Positions 1 to 8,582 are shown, counted from the stretch's first letter. The stretch: 64,000 nt of DNA from CADEDV01 sp964596345 (GCA_964596345.1 CAZQSZ010000001.1:1-64000); one strand, 5' to 3'. Numbers and translations: made by a program. Notes: generated by a model from the sequence alone, not told the origin.

Positions 1-263
1 TCTGAATTTGATTTCTTCCTGCTACCTAAAACTATTGAAATGTAAACATAGGAGGCGGTTTGGCAATATGGCGGGGCGACGAATATATTCTCAACTTTTT
101 GTTCGCTATTCGGCTTCAGTTCCAGCCGTCGAATAACACCAAGCAATAGAATAAACAATGAACTTTTAGTTATAAATTTAGCAGCGGTTACGGGCTGGAC
201 GTTTTCCAAATACCCTGCCGAACGCAAAGCTGTGGACGTTGGCAAATACAACAAGCGATACAC
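1..263. other. Left-edge non-coding stretch
   Basis: No convincing gene, RNA or repeat is seen. The reading frame of the following gene is open from about 162 but contains no ATG, so this part may be its leader. Fragments resemble eroded coding sequence but could not be assigned to a family. Confidence 0.4.
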
Positions 264-836
264 TTGTTTCAAAAATACATATCCATACTGCCGCTATTGT
301 GTACTTTTCTCTTTACCGAAGCACAGCAACCGGGGGAGTTTGATATCCGCAGGGGGATGTACCCTTTCTTTTTAGGTACCACCCGGGCACAGCAGGACAG
401 CTCCTTTCAGCTGACAGAAGCAGGAAAACTGGAGTATAGGGGCAGAACTGAAATTACCTATTCGTACCAGGGAGTTATTAGCCATCCTTACCTGTTGGGG
501 GGCGTGCAATTTAAAACCGTTGCCCTTACTTATGTATCCGACACTCTTGTAAGGATAATGCTCATTAGTCTTTACCTGCCCAGGTTTTACCCGGACTATA
601 GCAAAAGAGCAAAACGTGAATTTCGTGAGCTGTGTAAATTTTTAAAAGAGCAATGGAAAAACCCGGGCCAGAAAAAGAGATTCTTACAGTCACCGGATAA
701 CCGGATTATTTCTGATGGATGGCAATGGAATGCGGAGGGAAAAACAATGAATGTAGCTTTGTACGAGGATAAAAGTAAAGCTCACCGGCTTTATGATATC
801 TCGGTTACCTTAGAACTATCCGGGGTGAATGAATAA
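264..836 (+). CDS. Secreted hypothetical protein
   Basis: A 190-residue protein of unknown function. Residues 1-20 form a plausible signal peptide: a Lys at position 4, a hydrophobic core ILPLLCTFLF, then TEAQQ with Ala-Gln at the likely cleavage site. The mature part is mixed alpha/beta with many Arg/Lys and no recognisable catalytic motif. The frame has no ATG before residue 32, so the start is probably the TTG at 264, which is the only one that keeps the signal peptide. It stands alone on the plus strand, 78 bp before the next gene. Confidence 0.5.
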   Translation: MFQKYISILPLLCTFLFTEAQQPGEFDIRRGMYPFFLGTTRAQQDSSFQLTEAGKLEYRGRTEITYSYQGVISHPYLLGGVQFKTVALTYVSDTLVRIMLISLYLPRFYPDYSKRAKREFRELCKFLKEQWKNPGQKKRFLQSPDNRIISDGWQWNAEGKTMNVALYEDKSKAHRLYDISVTLELSGVNE

Positions 837-914
837 AACCGGTAACAGAATTCAAAACGAACCGTAGAAAACACCGGACTTATAGTAGAACACTTCTTCA
901 TAAATAAAAGAATA

Positions 915-1277
915 ATGAACTTTAACCAACTCATTCCGAATGTCTATTATGTGAATATTGCCGATGGTTTGAAAATGTTTGCAGACTGTTTGGGCTTTGC
1001 CATCGGACATAATGAGATAAAATCTGATCAGCCTTTTTGCGTACTGGCTAAAGACGAATTGGGTATTTATCTTTTTGAGCATGAAAAGCTGGCCAGGGAA
1101 CATAATCCTGAGTTCAGGTTGGTTACCAAAAATATCGGGGAGGTGTATGAAAAAGTATCAAAATCTCACCCGGAATTCCTTCATCCAAATCTGAAAGAAG
1201 TTACGCTTCGCCCCTGGGGAGCAAAAGAATTCGCCCTAAGGGATCACCAGGTGTGCATTATATTTCAACAGTGGTGA
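915..1277 (+). CDS. VOC-fold (glyoxalase/bleomycin resistance-like) protein
   Basis: A 120-residue protein with the layout of a single VOC module. It opens with a beta strand NQLIPNVYYVNI followed by a helix (LKMFADCLGF). It ends with the hallmark closing strands PWGAKEFALRDHQVCIIFQQ, where VOC proteins typically read PWG..F.. D.dGn.i.f. The metal-ligand pattern is incomplete: only the C-terminal half is well conserved, so catalysis as a glyoxalase is doubtful and ligand binding is equally possible. The ATG at 915 follows an A-rich leader. Confidence 0.65.
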   Translation: MNFNQLIPNVYYVNIADGLKMFADCLGFAIGHNEIKSDQPFCVLAKDELGIYLFEHEKLAREHNPEFRLVTKNIGEVYEKVSKSHPEFLHPNLKEVTLRPWGAKEFALRDHQVCIIFQQW

Positions 1278-1448
1278 GATCAGTTAGCCCTGTTATTACC
1301 ATACGACAGCCACAGTAGTTGATGCTGAACGAAGCCTCCGGCCTTTTTCAACATCCGCCAGATGAGAAAAAAAATTTGAGAAACCGAAAAGTTGGATATA
1401 CGTTTACAAGCAATTAGTTTCATTTATTTATTTGTAAAGCTATATCGG

Positions 1449-2009
1449 ATGAAGCCAGTAAGTATCTTCCGGATCGCAACGTTTGTTGCAGCAGCCCTTT
1501 TACTAACGTCCTGTTCTGACAATAAAAAACCTACCACCATGAATGCTGCTATTCAAAAGATCACCCCCTATTTATGGGTGGAGAAAGATGCCAAAGCGGT
1601 TGCTGAGTACTACTTATCCATATTTAAGGATGGTAAGCTGAAAGATTTCCGCAAGTTCAGCGGCGACGAAAGTGGCAATGAAGCAGGTATAGAAACGGCG
1701 GTAATTGAAATAGCAGGAATGGAATTTAGCATACTGGCTGCCGGCCCGCTGTTCAAATTCAATGAAGCCATTTCTTTTGTGATCAATACAAAGGACCAGG
1801 CAGAAACGGATTATTACTGGGATGCCCTTACTAAAAACGGGGGTGAAGAAGGTTCCTGCGGATGGTGTAAGGATAAATACGGATTATCCTGGCAGGTGGT
1901 GCCCACGGAATATTTTGAATTGATACACAGCGATGACCCTAAAGTAAGGGAGAAAGCCATGAAGAATACACTGACCCAGAAAAAAATCATTCTCTCCGAA
2001 CTCAAATAA
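1449..2009 (+). CDS. PhnB-like VOC lipoprotein
   Basis: A 186-residue protein from the chosen start. The frame extends 19 codons upstream, but ATG 1449 gives a clean lipoprotein signal: MKPVS, a hydrophobic core, then LLLTSC with the Cys as lipidation site. The mature part is a PhnB/3-demethylubiquinone methyltransferase-like VOC domain: ITPYLWVEKDAKAVAEYY near its start, KFSGD and EFSILAAGP in the middle, and GWCKDKYGLSWQVVP at the end. Such domains usually bind small molecules and are cytosolic; a membrane-anchored periplasmic version is less common. Substrate unknown. Confidence 0.7.
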   Translation: MKPVSIFRIATFVAAALLLTSCSDNKKPTTMNAAIQKITPYLWVEKDAKAVAEYYLSIFKDGKLKDFRKFSGDESGNEAGIETAVIEIAGMEFSILAAGPLFKFNEAISFVINTKDQAETDYYWDALTKNGGEEGSCGWCKDKYGLSWQVVPTEYFELIHSDDPKVREKAMKNTLTQKKIILSELK

Positions 2010-2023
2010 GCGGGTAGCTCTCT

Positions 2024-3526
2024 TTATTGAATCTTATAAATATACCAATCCTCGTTCTGGTTGTGTTTCGGGTTCAGCCAGTGGGCCAGGTTATCCACGA
2101 AACTGGTTTGAATGGTTGTCTCTGCGGTCAGCGAAGGAAATATTGTTTGTAGCCGGGCCAGTCGCTGGTCCAGCTGCAGGTTACCGGCCATGATGATATA
2201 ATTGGGAGCCGGTTTATCGGCTTTCGCTATTTCTTCCTTTAGTTGGTTCAGATCGCCATCCGCAGCCAGCACATAGGTATCAAGATGTTTACCGAGATAA
2301 AATAAGGGAGGCCTTTGCAGCGATACATCCCCTTCCATAATAATATTGCTCACATCGCCTTTCTTTCGCAGGTAAATCATGGATTCAATTCTTGATCGTT
2401 TTGAATAGGTGCAACTCAGCACCGCCAGGCCAACCGTATTGAGCAGCAGGAACCAAATCAAAAAAACAGTGGTTGTTTTTTTCAGGGCCGGTTTCCAACC
2501 ATTGCGGTGAATATACTCCCGGAAACCAATAATGCCGAGCAGGATAAAATAAGGAAGGAAGGGAAGAATAAAGCGTTCCTGTTTATTGCTGTAATACGAA
2601 TGAAAGGCAAAGAAGAGCAGGGTTGAAATACAGAGAATCTTTATATGGAAAGACATCCGTAACGAATAGAGATAACCAAACGCTAATAGAAAAAACGGCA
2701 AACCCCAAACCACACCGGCCACCGTGCCGATATACTGGTACCAGGGACCTTGTGGTTGTATGCCGATATTCACCGGGTCGGAATTGAAACGGAAATATTC
2801 TTTGATGGACGCAATGGGATCGCCGTAGTAAATGAAATCGAACAATCCCTGGGTGAGCATATACATGATGCCAAATGCCACTGCAAACAGGATCGCTTGT
2901 TTATGCAGGGGTTTATAAAAAAGCCAGCAAAGACCGATACCCAGCGGGATAAAGATGACCTGCAGGCGGATGGAAAAAGAGATCGCAAAAAAAAGAGCTG
3001 CCAAAAAAATGGAACGGGTGCCTGCTTTCGTGTCAGCGATATAATAACTGCCCATCAGTAAAAAGGGGATACAAAAAAATTCCCGCAGGTTGCGGACGGA
3101 CATGAACGGGAAGATCCAGAACAAGGCCATGGCCAGCGCCACCAGGATGGCCGTATCTTTTTGTGCGCCGAGACGGAGCGTTAATGCATATGCATAATAT
3201 ATAGTGAGTAAAGAAACCAATGCATGCAACAGCCGCACCACGAACATCATGTCTTCCGGCTGCCGGATACCCAGTGCATGACAGGCATCAAACAACAGGT
3301 ACATCATTCCCGGGTAGATAAGACTGAACACATGCACATCGCTGCCGGTCCATAGAAAGGAAACCCCGTCCTTCCATTTAAAAACCAGCTCGGGCATTTC
3401 AAAATGATCATCATGAAAAGCATAACCGGGAGAAAAGAATACAGCGATGAGACGGATGAACAAACCGATACCGATCACCTGGGTGATGGTCAGTTTGCGG
3501 GAAATATTTTTCAGGACCGTTATCAT
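2024..3526 (-). CDS. GT-C membrane glycosyltransferase, ALG9/PIG-B-like
   Basis: A 500-residue polytopic protein with about ten hydrophobic segments. It opens with a TM helix followed by FSPGYAFHDDHFEMPELV; the Asp-Asp/Glu cluster in the first extracytoplasmic loop is the usual catalytic and lipid-phosphate site of GT-C enzymes (GT22 mannosyltransferase type). The C-terminal ~120 residues form a soluble domain. Its ATG overlaps the TAA stop of the upstream glycosyltransferase (TAATG), so the two are translationally coupled and probably act on the same polyprenyl-phosphate-sugar-dependent glycan. Donor and acceptor cannot be told. Confidence 0.7.
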   Translation of the reverse strand: MITVLKNISRKLTITQVIGIGLFIRLIAVFFSPGYAFHDDHFEMPELVFKWKDGVSFLWTGSDVHVFSLIYPGMMYLLFDACHALGIRQPEDMMFVVRLLHALVSLLTIYYAYALTLRLGAQKDTAILVALAMALFWIFPFMSVRNLREFFCIPFLLMGSYYIADTKAGTRSIFLAALFFAISFSIRLQVIFIPLGIGLCWLFYKPLHKQAILFAVAFGIMYMLTQGLFDFIYYGDPIASIKEYFRFNSDPVNIGIQPQGPWYQYIGTVAGVVWGLPFFLLAFGYLYSLRMSFHIKILCISTLLFFAFHSYYSNKQERFILPFLPYFILLGIIGFREYIHRNGWKPALKKTTTVFLIWFLLLNTVGLAVLSCTYSKRSRIESMIYLRKKGDVSNIIMEGDVSLQRPPLFYLGKHLDTYVLAADGDLNQLKEEIAKADKPAPNYIIMAGNLQLDQRLARLQTIFPSLTAETTIQTSFVDNLAHWLNPKHNQNEDWYIYKIQ

Positions 3527-5199
3527 TATTCAGTAATCGAGGTTTCTTTCTTTCCGGTGATCTCCACGATCATCATGGAAGAACATTCTTTATCCCGGGT
3601 GGTGGGGTTTACAAATTTCAGGCTCAGCTTGGTGATGCGGAAATGGGTGGCGGTATATTGCTGCCCGGTTGTGTAGCCATCGGCCTTTAATTTCTCCAGC
3701 CCGCCGGGTTCTGTGAGTAACCAGACTTTCTTTCCGGTTTGCAACAAGGAATCATCAAAGCGTTGGAACAGCGAGGAAGAATAGAAAACATAAGAAGCAC
3801 TGTAGCTATGGGGCTGAATATATACATCAGCCGGGTCAACCTTCCCCTTTGTCATTGTTGCGAGTGATTCACCTGCCTGGTATTTTAATAACTGCGGGTA
3901 AAAATTGCTGTTGAGTAAAAAGAAAACCAGCGCCATGGTGGCCACGGAAAGACTGATTGCTTTTTGCAAACGATCCAGTGTTGTGGTTTTGATACAATAG
4001 AAAACAACGGCGAGTAACAAGATCAGTACCACTGCGATCCACCAGCTTTTCAGCGGGAAGGCCCATATATTGATCACAGCACTTAGCAGCAATAATAAAA
4101 TGGCTGTGGTTAATTGAATAGAGAAAATTATTTTGACCCAACGGGGATTAGTTGCCTTAGCAAGAATAAAAACAGCAGCGATCACAGCCGCTAATGGGAA
4201 AATGATATTGATATAGTGCGGCAGTTTGAACCCGGAGAAGGAAACAACCAATGCTACTATAATAAATGTGCCTGTGCTGGCCCATTCCTGTTGGCGCTGT
4301 AAGAAATGTTTGATCCTTCCGGCCATGGCGATATAGGTGATTATGCTCCAGGGGGCAAAAGCCCAGAGAAAGGAATGCAGGAAAAAGAAATAATCATTTT
4401 TGGCGTCCCCACCCATGCCACCGCTGAAGCGTTCAACACTTTGGTTGAATAATATAAAAGAAACGCCATTGATATGATCCTTGCCTCTTACTATTTTCTC
4501 CGGGTGCAGGTTGTATTGCAGGTAATAACTATATACCACCGGTGAAATGAACAAACCAAAGAGCAGCAACAGCAGCAACCATTTCCAGTTCAGGAAAATG
4601 TTCCATTCTTTCCGGTAGAGAATATAAAAGAATGCCATGACTGCCGGAACAAAAACGGCGATATGTCCCTTGGTGGAAAAACCAATGGCCAGGCCCAATG
4701 CGGCACCGGCGACATTCCATAATTTTTTATGCTGTATAAACTCCACCAGCTGCCAGCAGGAAAAGGCAATGGCCGCACCGAGTATGCCATCCATGCGGAC
4801 ATCATTATTGGCCAGCAGGTAAGCAAAGGCAGAGGCAATAACAAGAGCAGCGAGTTTACCCACTTCGTTATTGTATAATGATCTTCCGAGACGATAGGTG
4901 GAATAGGTGCCGAGGATAGTAAAAAGCAGCGTTGGAAATTTATAGGCAAACGAAGTCACGCCAAAGATCTTATAACTGGCGGCACAAAGCCAGAACAATA
5001 AATGCGGTTTATCTAAATAATCGCCGGACTGGTCAATCAAACTTACATAATCACCGGTCAGGTGCATGCGCAGGGCAATGCTGGCATGGTGCGCCGAATC
5101 ATTATCCAGCAAGGGCACAAAGAGGCCGGGAATACAGGCAATAGCCAGTACAACAAAAAGTAATTTATAAATACCGGCTGGTAAGAAAGGGCTGTTCAA
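3526..5199 (-). CDS. ArnT/PMT-like glycosyltransferase, GT39 family
   Basis: A 557-residue membrane protein with about 12 hydrophobic helices. The first loop carries PLLDNDSAHHASIALRM, then GDYLDKPHLLFWL, the pattern of ArnT and related GT39/GT83 enzymes in which acidic residues in loop 1 and the DKPP-like motif bind the lipid-linked donor. These enzymes transfer sugars from undecaprenyl phosphate to lipid A or protein at the periplasmic face. The start is TTG at 5199; a stop lies just upstream in frame. It begins 37 bp after arsC, with a near-consensus -7 (TTACTTTG at 5216-5223), so it may be transcribed separately from the ars genes. Confidence 0.75.
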   Translation of the reverse strand: MNSPFLPAGIYKLLFVVLAIACIPGLFVPLLDNDSAHHASIALRMHLTGDYVSLIDQSGDYLDKPHLLFWLCAASYKIFGVTSFAYKFPTLLFTILGTYSTYRLGRSLYNNEVGKLAALVIASAFAYLLANNDVRMDGILGAAIAFSCWQLVEFIQHKKLWNVAGAALGLAIGFSTKGHIAVFVPAVMAFFYILYRKEWNIFLNWKWLLLLLLFGLFISPVVYSYYLQYNLHPEKIVRGKDHINGVSFILFNQSVERFSGGMGGDAKNDYFFFLHSFLWAFAPWSIITYIAMAGRIKHFLQRQQEWASTGTFIIVALVVSFSGFKLPHYINIIFPLAAVIAAVFILAKATNPRWVKIIFSIQLTTAILLLLLSAVINIWAFPLKSWWIAVVLILLLAVVFYCIKTTTLDRLQKAISLSVATMALVFFLLNSNFYPQLLKYQAGESLATMTKGKVDPADVYIQPHSYSASYVFYSSSLFQRFDDSLLQTGKKVWLLTEPGGLEKLKADGYTTGQQYTATHFRITKLSLKFVNPTTRDKECSSMMIVEITGKKETSITE

Positions 5200-5236
5200 A
5201 CGCTAAGAGTTTGCGCAAAGTAAGTTTGTTTTTGGC

Positions 5237-5629
5237 TTACAGCGAAACCAGTAATTCTTTTACTTTATCCCGGATAAAATCCCGCACTTTATTGAATTCT
5301 CCCGGCTCCATATGTTTGGGATCAGGGATCTGCCAGTCAATAAATTGTTTGGCGGGCATCCAGGGGCAGGCATCACCACATCCCATCGTGACTACTGCAT
5401 CAAATGGAGCAAAGGCTTTCACCTCATCCAAACTTTTACTGTCATGGGTACTGAGGTCATAGCCCAGCTCTTTCATGGCCGCAATCGCTTTGGGGTTCAC
5501 AATACCCGAAGGTTTGGAACCGGCACTATAGGCTTCTACATTTTCGCCACCGAGCATCCTGGCGAAAGCCTGGCTCATCTGCGAACGATTGCTGTTCTCG
5601 ATACAAACAAAAAGCAGTTTCTTTTTCAT
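5237..5629 (-). CDS. arsC: Arsenate reductase, LMW-phosphatase fold
   Basis: A 130-residue enzyme that reduces As(V) to As(III) for export. The N-terminal P-loop is VCIENSNRSQM with nucleophile Cys9 and Arg14. The second and third redox cysteines are probably Cys84 and Cys88 in TMGCGDACPWMP, and a catalytic Asp lies in IPDP. This is the thioredoxin-coupled ArsC type (pI258-like). The P-loop has Asn13 where many homologues have Cys (NSCRSQ). The ATG overlaps the acr3 stop by 4 nt, as expected for last gene of the operon. Confidence 0.9.
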   Translation of the reverse strand: MKKKLLFVCIENSNRSQMSQAFARMLGGENVEAYSAGSKPSGIVNPKAIAAMKELGYDLSTHDSKSLDEVKAFAPFDAVVTMGCGDACPWMPAKQFIDWQIPDPKHMEPGEFNKVRDFIRDKVKELLVSL

Positions 5630-6669
5630 GCGTTGGTTGGTTTGAATTTTTTTTGTTGCGCAAGCGCAAAGCGAACGAGTAGTATTAATACCGGCACTTC
5701 GATCAGCGGACCGATCACGGCGGCAAAAGCTGCGGGTGAATTGATACCAAATACAGCAATAGCGACAGCGATACCCAGTTCAAAATTATTCCCGGCTGCT
5801 GTAAAAGCCAGGGAGGTGGATTTGGAATAATCAGCACCGGCTTTTTTAGAGAGATAGAATGCTGAAAAGAACATGATGGCAAAATAAATAGTCAGCGGGA
5901 TGGCGATCAGCAATACATCCCCGGGGATCTGAACAATCAGGGTGCCCTTGAGGCTGAACATTACGACGATGGTGAATAGCAGGGCTATCAACGTAATAGG
6001 ACTAATCGCCGGAAGGTATTTTTGGGTGAACCAGTTTTCTCCTTTCCACCGGATTAGGAGGTACCGGGAGATCATCCCGGCAAGAAAAGGAATACCGAGA
6101 TAGATAAATACACTTTGTGCCACTTCGCCGATGGTGATATTAACTTCATATCCTTTTAATCCCAACAAAGGCGGAAGTTTGGTAATAAATATCCAGGCAT
6201 AAAAACTATAGAATACCACCTGGAAGATGCTGTTGAAAGCAACCAGGCCTGCAGCATAGAGCCTGTCGCCACCTGCCAGGTCATTCCAGACGATCACCAT
6301 CGCAATGCAACGGGCAATGCCGATCAGGATCAGGCCGGTCATATAGCCCGGCTCATCCCGGAGAAAAATAACGGCTAAGGCAAACATCAGCACCGGGCCC
6401 ACGATCCAGTTTTGTACCAAGGAGAGCAGTAATATTTTTTTATTGGCAAATACCTTGGGCAGCTCTTCATACTTCACTTTGGCCAGTGGGGGATACATCA
6501 TCAATATCAAACCGATCGCAATGGGAATATTGGTACTGCCGGATTGAAACGAATTAATAAAGGCTTCGGCAGATGGTATAAAATAACCAATTGCCACCCC
6601 AACGCCCATGGCAAGAAAGATCCATAGCGTCAGGTAATTGTCCAGGAAGGATAATTTTTTTTGCATCAT
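5626..6669 (-). CDS. acr3: Arsenite efflux permease Acr3
   Basis: A 347-residue permease with ten hydrophobic segments that extrudes As(III)-oxyanion using the proton gradient. Diagnostic sequence includes LSFLDNYLTLWIFLAM at the N-terminus and GIARCIAMVIVWNDLAGGD, whose Cys is the conserved functional residue of Acr3 in TM4. The frame continues upstream to a TTG at 6714, but that start would lie inside the hairpin at 6687-6710. ATG 6669 (or 6666) matches family N-termini and has a purine-rich stretch upstream. Confidence 0.92.
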   Translation of the reverse strand: MMQKKLSFLDNYLTLWIFLAMGVGVAIGYFIPSAEAFINSFQSGSTNIPIAIGLILMMYPPLAKVKYEELPKVFANKKILLLSLVQNWIVGPVLMFALAVIFLRDEPGYMTGLILIGIARCIAMVIVWNDLAGGDRLYAAGLVAFNSIFQVVFYSFYAWIFITKLPPLLGLKGYEVNITIGEVAQSVFIYLGIPFLAGMISRYLLIRWKGENWFTQKYLPAISPITLIALLFTIVVMFSLKGTLIVQIPGDVLLIAIPLTIYFAIMFFSAFYLSKKAGADYSKSTSLAFTAAGNNFELGIAVAIAVFGINSPAAFAAVIGPLIEVPVLILLVRFALAQQKKFKPTNA

Positions 6670-6686
6670 GTCAGTTAGTTTAGAAG

Positions 6687-6710
6687 AGAGGAGGGAATAG
6701 TCCCTCCTCT
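6687..6710 (-). other. Perfect hairpin between Cys-rich peptide gene and acr3
   Basis: AGAGGAGGGA (6687-6696), a 4-nt loop ATAG, and TCCCTCCTCT (6701-6710) form a 10-bp perfect stem. It sits 7 nt after the peptide stop and 17 nt before the acr3 ATG, with no U-tract. On the transcript the downstream-side arm contains a strong Shine-Dalgarno-like GAGGAGGGA, so the stem could modulate acr3 translation or act as an RNA-processing site. Confidence 0.6.
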
Positions 6711-6717
6711 TCAAATC

Positions 6718-6804
6718 TTAGCAGCAACCGCCGCCCATTTCACAGCAAAGACTGCCTGTTTCGCAACAGCCGGGATCTTTCTGTAGTTGATTGTTTGTGT
6801 TCAT
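6718..6804 (-). CDS. 28-residue cysteine-pair peptide of the ars operon
   Basis: A short frame from ATG 6804 to TAA 6718-6720 that encodes 28 residues with six cysteines as three Cys-Cys pairs: C13-C14, C20-C21 and C27-C28 (the C-terminus). The middle carries GCCETG and the end EMGGGCC. It lies in the same orientation between arsM and acr3. Its tail resembles those of ArsM (ending GSGCC) and ArsR (ending ACC). Vicinal thiols bind As(III) tightly, so a peptide metalloid buffer or chaperone handing arsenite to Acr3 is a reasonable inference. No named family is recognised. An alternative is an eroded gene remnant. Confidence 0.6.
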   Translation of the reverse strand: MNTNNQLQKDPGCCETGSLCCEMGGGCC

Positions 6805-6818
6805 GGCTTTACTTTTGC

Positions 6819-6840
6819 TCCCAGCCCCCTGAAGGGGACT
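6819..6840. repeat. Intergenic C/G-block mini-repeat, copy 1
   Basis: CTCCCAGCCCCCTGAAGGGGACT, an imperfect inverted repeat with a C-block and a G-block separated by TGAA. It resembles the copy at 22425-22447. It lies between arsM and the Cys-rich peptide gene. Confidence 0.5.
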
Positions 6841-6882
6841 GAAGATGTTATAAAATGTGAGACAATCTTTAGCAACTTTATA

Positions 6883-7740
6883 TCAGCAACAACCACTTCC
6901 GGGTTCGCAGCAGTTGCGGTCATCTTTAGCCGGTTTTTCTGCATAGACCGTAATGCTGGTAATCCTTGTTTTTGCGTTCTTATAGTCAGCGATTTCATCG
7001 GCACTGAAGTATTCAGCCAGGATCGAATCAGGAATGACAATGGTCTTATCTTTTTGCAGGGTGATATTTTTGAAACCCGCTTCTTCAATGATACCGAGGT
7101 ATTCACTTTTTTGAATAGCACCGGATACACAACCAGCATAGAGTTCTGCCACTTCTTTCCATTTGGCCGGTAATTCACCTTCCAGCACAATATCAGAGAT
7201 GGAGAAATGACCGCCGGGTTTTAATACACGGTACACTTCGCTGAATACTTTATGTTTATTGGGAACGAGGTTGAGCACACAATTGCTGACGATCACATCG
7301 GCTTTGTTGGAAGTAACCGGCATGTCTTCAATATCGCCCTGGCGGAACTCCACGTTGTTGAATCCTAATTTCTCCGCATTCTCTCTAGCACGGCTGATCA
7401 TGGCTTCCGTAAAATCAATACCAATGATCTTTCCTTTATCACCCGCAATTTTATGGGCTACAAAAGCATCGTTACCGGCACCACTGCCGAGATCGATCAC
7501 TGTATCGCCTTCTTTGATCTTAGCAAATTCTGTCGGCAATCCGCAACCCAGGCCCAGGTCCGCATCGGGGTTATAGCCTTCCAGTTTTGTGTAATCGTCG
7601 GCCATGATGTTGTACACATCATCTCCGCAACAGGCGGAAGTGGCCCCGCAGCAGGAAGCTGCATTCAGGTCTTTGGACTGCTTGGCAATCTCGCTGTACT
7701 TTTCTTTGACTAATTCTTTTAATTGTGCATCGTTATTCAT
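6883..7740 (-). CDS. arsM: As(III) S-adenosylmethionine methyltransferase
   Basis: A 285-residue enzyme that methylates arsenite to methylarsenicals using SAM. The Rossmann SAM motif is VIDLGSGAGNDAF (residues 81-93). The cysteines expected for arsenic binding are present: C38 (in SACCGDD), C66 (GLGCGLP), C154 (SNCVLNL) and C204 (YAGCVSG). Extra vicinal pairs occur at C30-C31, C37-C38, C277-C278 and C284-C285 at the very C-terminus. ATG 7740 lies 19 bp after the arsN2-like gene, inside the operon. Product methylarsenite is often more toxic than arsenite, so other functions in the cluster may deal with it. Confidence 0.93.
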   Translation of the reverse strand: MNNDAQLKELVKEKYSEIAKQSKDLNAASCCGATSACCGDDVYNIMADDYTKLEGYNPDADLGLGCGLPTEFAKIKEGDTVIDLGSGAGNDAFVAHKIAGDKGKIIGIDFTEAMISRARENAEKLGFNNVEFRQGDIEDMPVTSNKADVIVSNCVLNLVPNKHKVFSEVYRVLKPGGHFSISDIVLEGELPAKWKEVAELYAGCVSGAIQKSEYLGIIEEAGFKNITLQKDKTIVIPDSILAEYFSADEIADYKNAKTRITSITVYAEKPAKDDRNCCEPGSGCC

Positions 7741-7759
7741 GGCTTCTGTTTTAAATTGT

Positions 7760-8212
7760 TTAGTTGATATTATCTGTTAATACTCTTTTCATATATGTAG
7801 AGGAAGAGGGGCAAAGCTGCGAGAACTCGGTCGTTGATTTGATGGAAGCCGGTGCTTCCTCCCGGCTATGAACGGCAAACCCTTTTGCTGCAAAATATTT
7901 TTCTGCTGTGGTGGTCAGTAAGTGCAGGTTGGTAATACCCGACTGAATACTATAAGCGATGAGCTGGTCGAATAAATGGCTGCCGATCTTTTGATCCCGG
8001 TATGCTTTATCTACGGCAAAGGATCGCAATAAACCATCTTCTTCAAACCGCTCCAGGGCGATGCTTCCAATCACTTCATTGTTGTCACCCGTAGCAATTA
8101 TAAAATCAACCGGGATGTCTGTAATATCCGAGGCGGGTAAATTGTTTTTTGTCAGCAGACCGGCGATAACCGGGAACTCTGCTTTATCAGCCATGCGATA
8201 AGTAATGTTCAT
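7760..8212 (-). CDS. arsN2: ArsN2-like GNAT acetyltransferase
   Basis: A 150-residue GNAT-fold protein. Acetyl-CoA binding motif A reads LLRSFAVDKAYRDQKIGSHLFDQLI (Q/RxxGxG/A variant). The later HLLTTTAEKYFAAKGF motif is typical of the arsenic-operon acetyltransferase group ArsN2. ArsN1 relatives acetylate organoarsenicals such as phosphinothricin-like arsenic antibiotics; the ArsN2 substrate is less well established. The frame could begin at a TTG at 8242 overlapping arsR, but ATG 8212 is better placed, 24 bp after the arsR stop. Confidence 0.75.
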   Translation of the reverse strand: MNITYRMADKAEFPVIAGLLTKNNLPASDITDIPVDFIIATGDNNEVIGSIALERFEEDGLLRSFAVDKAYRDQKIGSHLFDQLIAYSIQSGITNLHLLTTTAEKYFAAKGFAVHSREEAPASIKSTTEFSQLCPSSSTYMKRVLTDNIN

Positions 8213-8235
8213 ACGCTGGTTGTTTAAAAAGTTAA

Positions 8236-8571
8236 TTAACAACAGGCTTTTTCATTTTTCACTTTCAGGTTATTGAATAAGGAAGTGAATTCGCTGTTGA
8301 ATTTCTCAAAGGCCTTCCAGTTGATGCAATAACAGCTGCGGGGCCCGTCAACGGTTCCGTTGATCAGCCCGGCATTCTTCAGTTCTTTCAAATGTTGTGA
8401 TACGGTGGATTGGGCCAGGGGTAATATATCCACGATCTCGCCACAGATACATTCATTCCGCTGCGCCAGTACTTTCAGGATAGCGATACGGGCAGGATGA
8501 CTCATGGCCTTGGCAAAATTGGCCAGGTCCTGTTCTTTTTGGGTAAATTCTTCTTTCTTATGAAAGGCCAT
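8236..8571 (-). CDS. arsR: ArsR/SmtB family arsenic-responsive repressor
   Basis: A 111-residue winged-helix repressor. The HTH covers AQSTVSQHLKELKNAGLI (residues 53-70). The As(III)-sensing site is probably C41 and C43 in NECICGEIVDIL, the CxC metal-binding motif at the start of alpha3. Additional thiols occur at C80 and C82 (SCYC) and at C110-C111 at the extreme C-terminus. The likely operator is the nested inverted repeat at 9203-9233 upstream of the first gene, giving autoregulation. It starts 11 bp after the SAM methyltransferase stop. Confidence 0.92.
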   Translation of the reverse strand: MAFHKKEEFTQKEQDLANFAKAMSHPARIAILKVLAQRNECICGEIVDILPLAQSTVSQHLKELKNAGLINGTVDGPRSCYCINWKAFEKFNSEFTSLFNNLKVKNEKACC

Positions 8572-8582
8572 ATTAATTAAGT

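Noticed and set aside
5312..5830. 172-codon plus-strand frame over arsC/acr3
   Set aside because: Antisense shadow; the minus-strand genes account for all conserved motifs.
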